A DNA stretch of 6,528 nucleotides from positions 1 through 6,528 of the forward strand of contig CAKZLA010000318.1 in NCBI GenBank assembly GCA_937124525.1, given 5' to 3'. Positions within the stretch are counted from its first letter, which is position 1; every line of letters starts with the position of its first letter. The notes below the pieces were generated by a model that worked only from the letters and a program-made list of their open reading frames with translations, ran no database searches and was not told the origin of the DNA. The position numbers and the translations under genes were made by a program. This document shows, piece after piece, positions 6,303 to 6,528 of the stretch. The DNA is from an uncultured Desulfobacterium sp. (lineage in GTDB: Bacteria; Desulfobacterota; Desulfobacteria; Desulfobacterales; Desulfobacteraceae).

Positions 6303-6365
6303 AAAATTTAGACCCTTAGGGGTAGCGCGTACAATTAACATTGAGCCATATTGGGAGGGAAATTA

Positions 6366-6528
6366 GGGTTTGATCACAACATCGCCCAATATAGGGAGGG
6401 GTCAGGCTTTCGTTATTGACGCTTTTGTTGAAATTTTCCTTTGTTCATGGACACTTGTCAAAAGCATGGAGACTGATAAAAGACTCAACCTCCAATAGCA
6501 CAAGCCTGACCCCGTTGGCCCACCGATT
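6366..6528. mobile_element. MITE-like palindromic element, copy 2 (inverted, truncated by the window end)
   Basis: This is a diverged, inverted copy of the element at 5220-5411. The outer arm at 6366-6387 (GGGTTTGATCACAACATCG...) matches the outer arm of copy 1 at 17 of 22 positions. Inner arms at 6398-6418 and 6493-6513 (GGGGTCAGGCTT / AAGCCTGACCCC) pair at 18 of 21 positions and span 116 bp, the same as in copy 1. The opposite outer arm and any target duplication would lie past base 6528, at about 6539-6560 by projection. The element is upstream of panC and contains no gene. Confidence 0.65.

Noticed and set aside
6301..6360. Minus-strand promoter for panC (TTGTAC, 18 bases, TAAATT)
   Set aside because: Only the first half of the -35 matches consensus. 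The match is too weak to list as a promoter, although a promoter somewhere here is likely.
6346..6395. Hairpin CCATATTGGG / CCCAATATAGG upstream of panC
   Set aside because: The arms pair imperfectly across a 29-base loop and overlap the end of element copy 2; there is no supporting second copy.
1..6528. tRNA, rRNA, CRISPR array, riboswitch or strong intrinsic terminator
   Set aside because: I saw no cloverleaf, no regularly spaced short repeats and no GC-rich stem followed by a T-run at the gene ends.

Overview
The window looks like a chromosomal segment of a Gram-negative anaerobe, with Desulfobacterota (Desulfobacteraceae-like) as the best guess. This rests only on the flavour of the proteins and on GGGGTCAGGC-type palindromes, which I associate with such genomes, so treat the taxonomy as weak. 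The left two thirds (1-4493, + strand) is visibly AT-rich and full of poly-A tracts. The right third (4716-6291, - strand) is richer in GC.

Region 1 (1-4493) is the end of a tellurite-resistance-type (Ter) stress-response operon. It holds, in order: the 3' part of a large fusion protein cut by the window edge (end of a PRTase_2-type phosphoribosyltransferase, TRSP domain, StiP/PRTase_1 domain, PELOTA-like C-terminus); a Cof/sucrose-phosphatase-like HAD phosphatase; TerB; and a GYF_2-AIM24 fusion protein. In published comparative genomics of Ter systems, the PRTase/TRSP/StiP/PELOTA/HAD set is proposed to make a nucleoside-like metabolite, while TerB with other Ter proteins forms a metal-linked, membrane-associated complex. 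The unusual point here is that domains usually spread over two proteins sit in one polypeptide. Upstream partners (TerD, TerC, ATP-grasp and so on) would lie outside the window.

Region 2 (4494-4715) is a short gap between converging transcription units, with no supported gene.

Region 3 (4716-6291, - strand) holds panC (pantothenate synthetase, coenzyme A pathway), followed downstream on the same strand by a small P-type-ATPase-like HAD hydrolase. panC appears to start at a rare ATT codon, behind an almost ideal Shine-Dalgarno sequence.

Region 4 is a pair of inverted, diverged copies of a roughly 192-bp non-coding palindromic element that closely bracket panC. Copy 1 (5220-5411) has imperfect terminal inverted repeats, a second inner pair of inverted arms and a perfect 10-bp direct repeat at its edges. 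It therefore looks like a MITE inserted between panC and the HAD gene. Copy 2 (6366 to the window end) is cut by the edge. The copies share a 29-bp central core with one mismatch, and a base-pair substitution in the inner stem is compensated on the other arm. I did not recognise the element as a named family.
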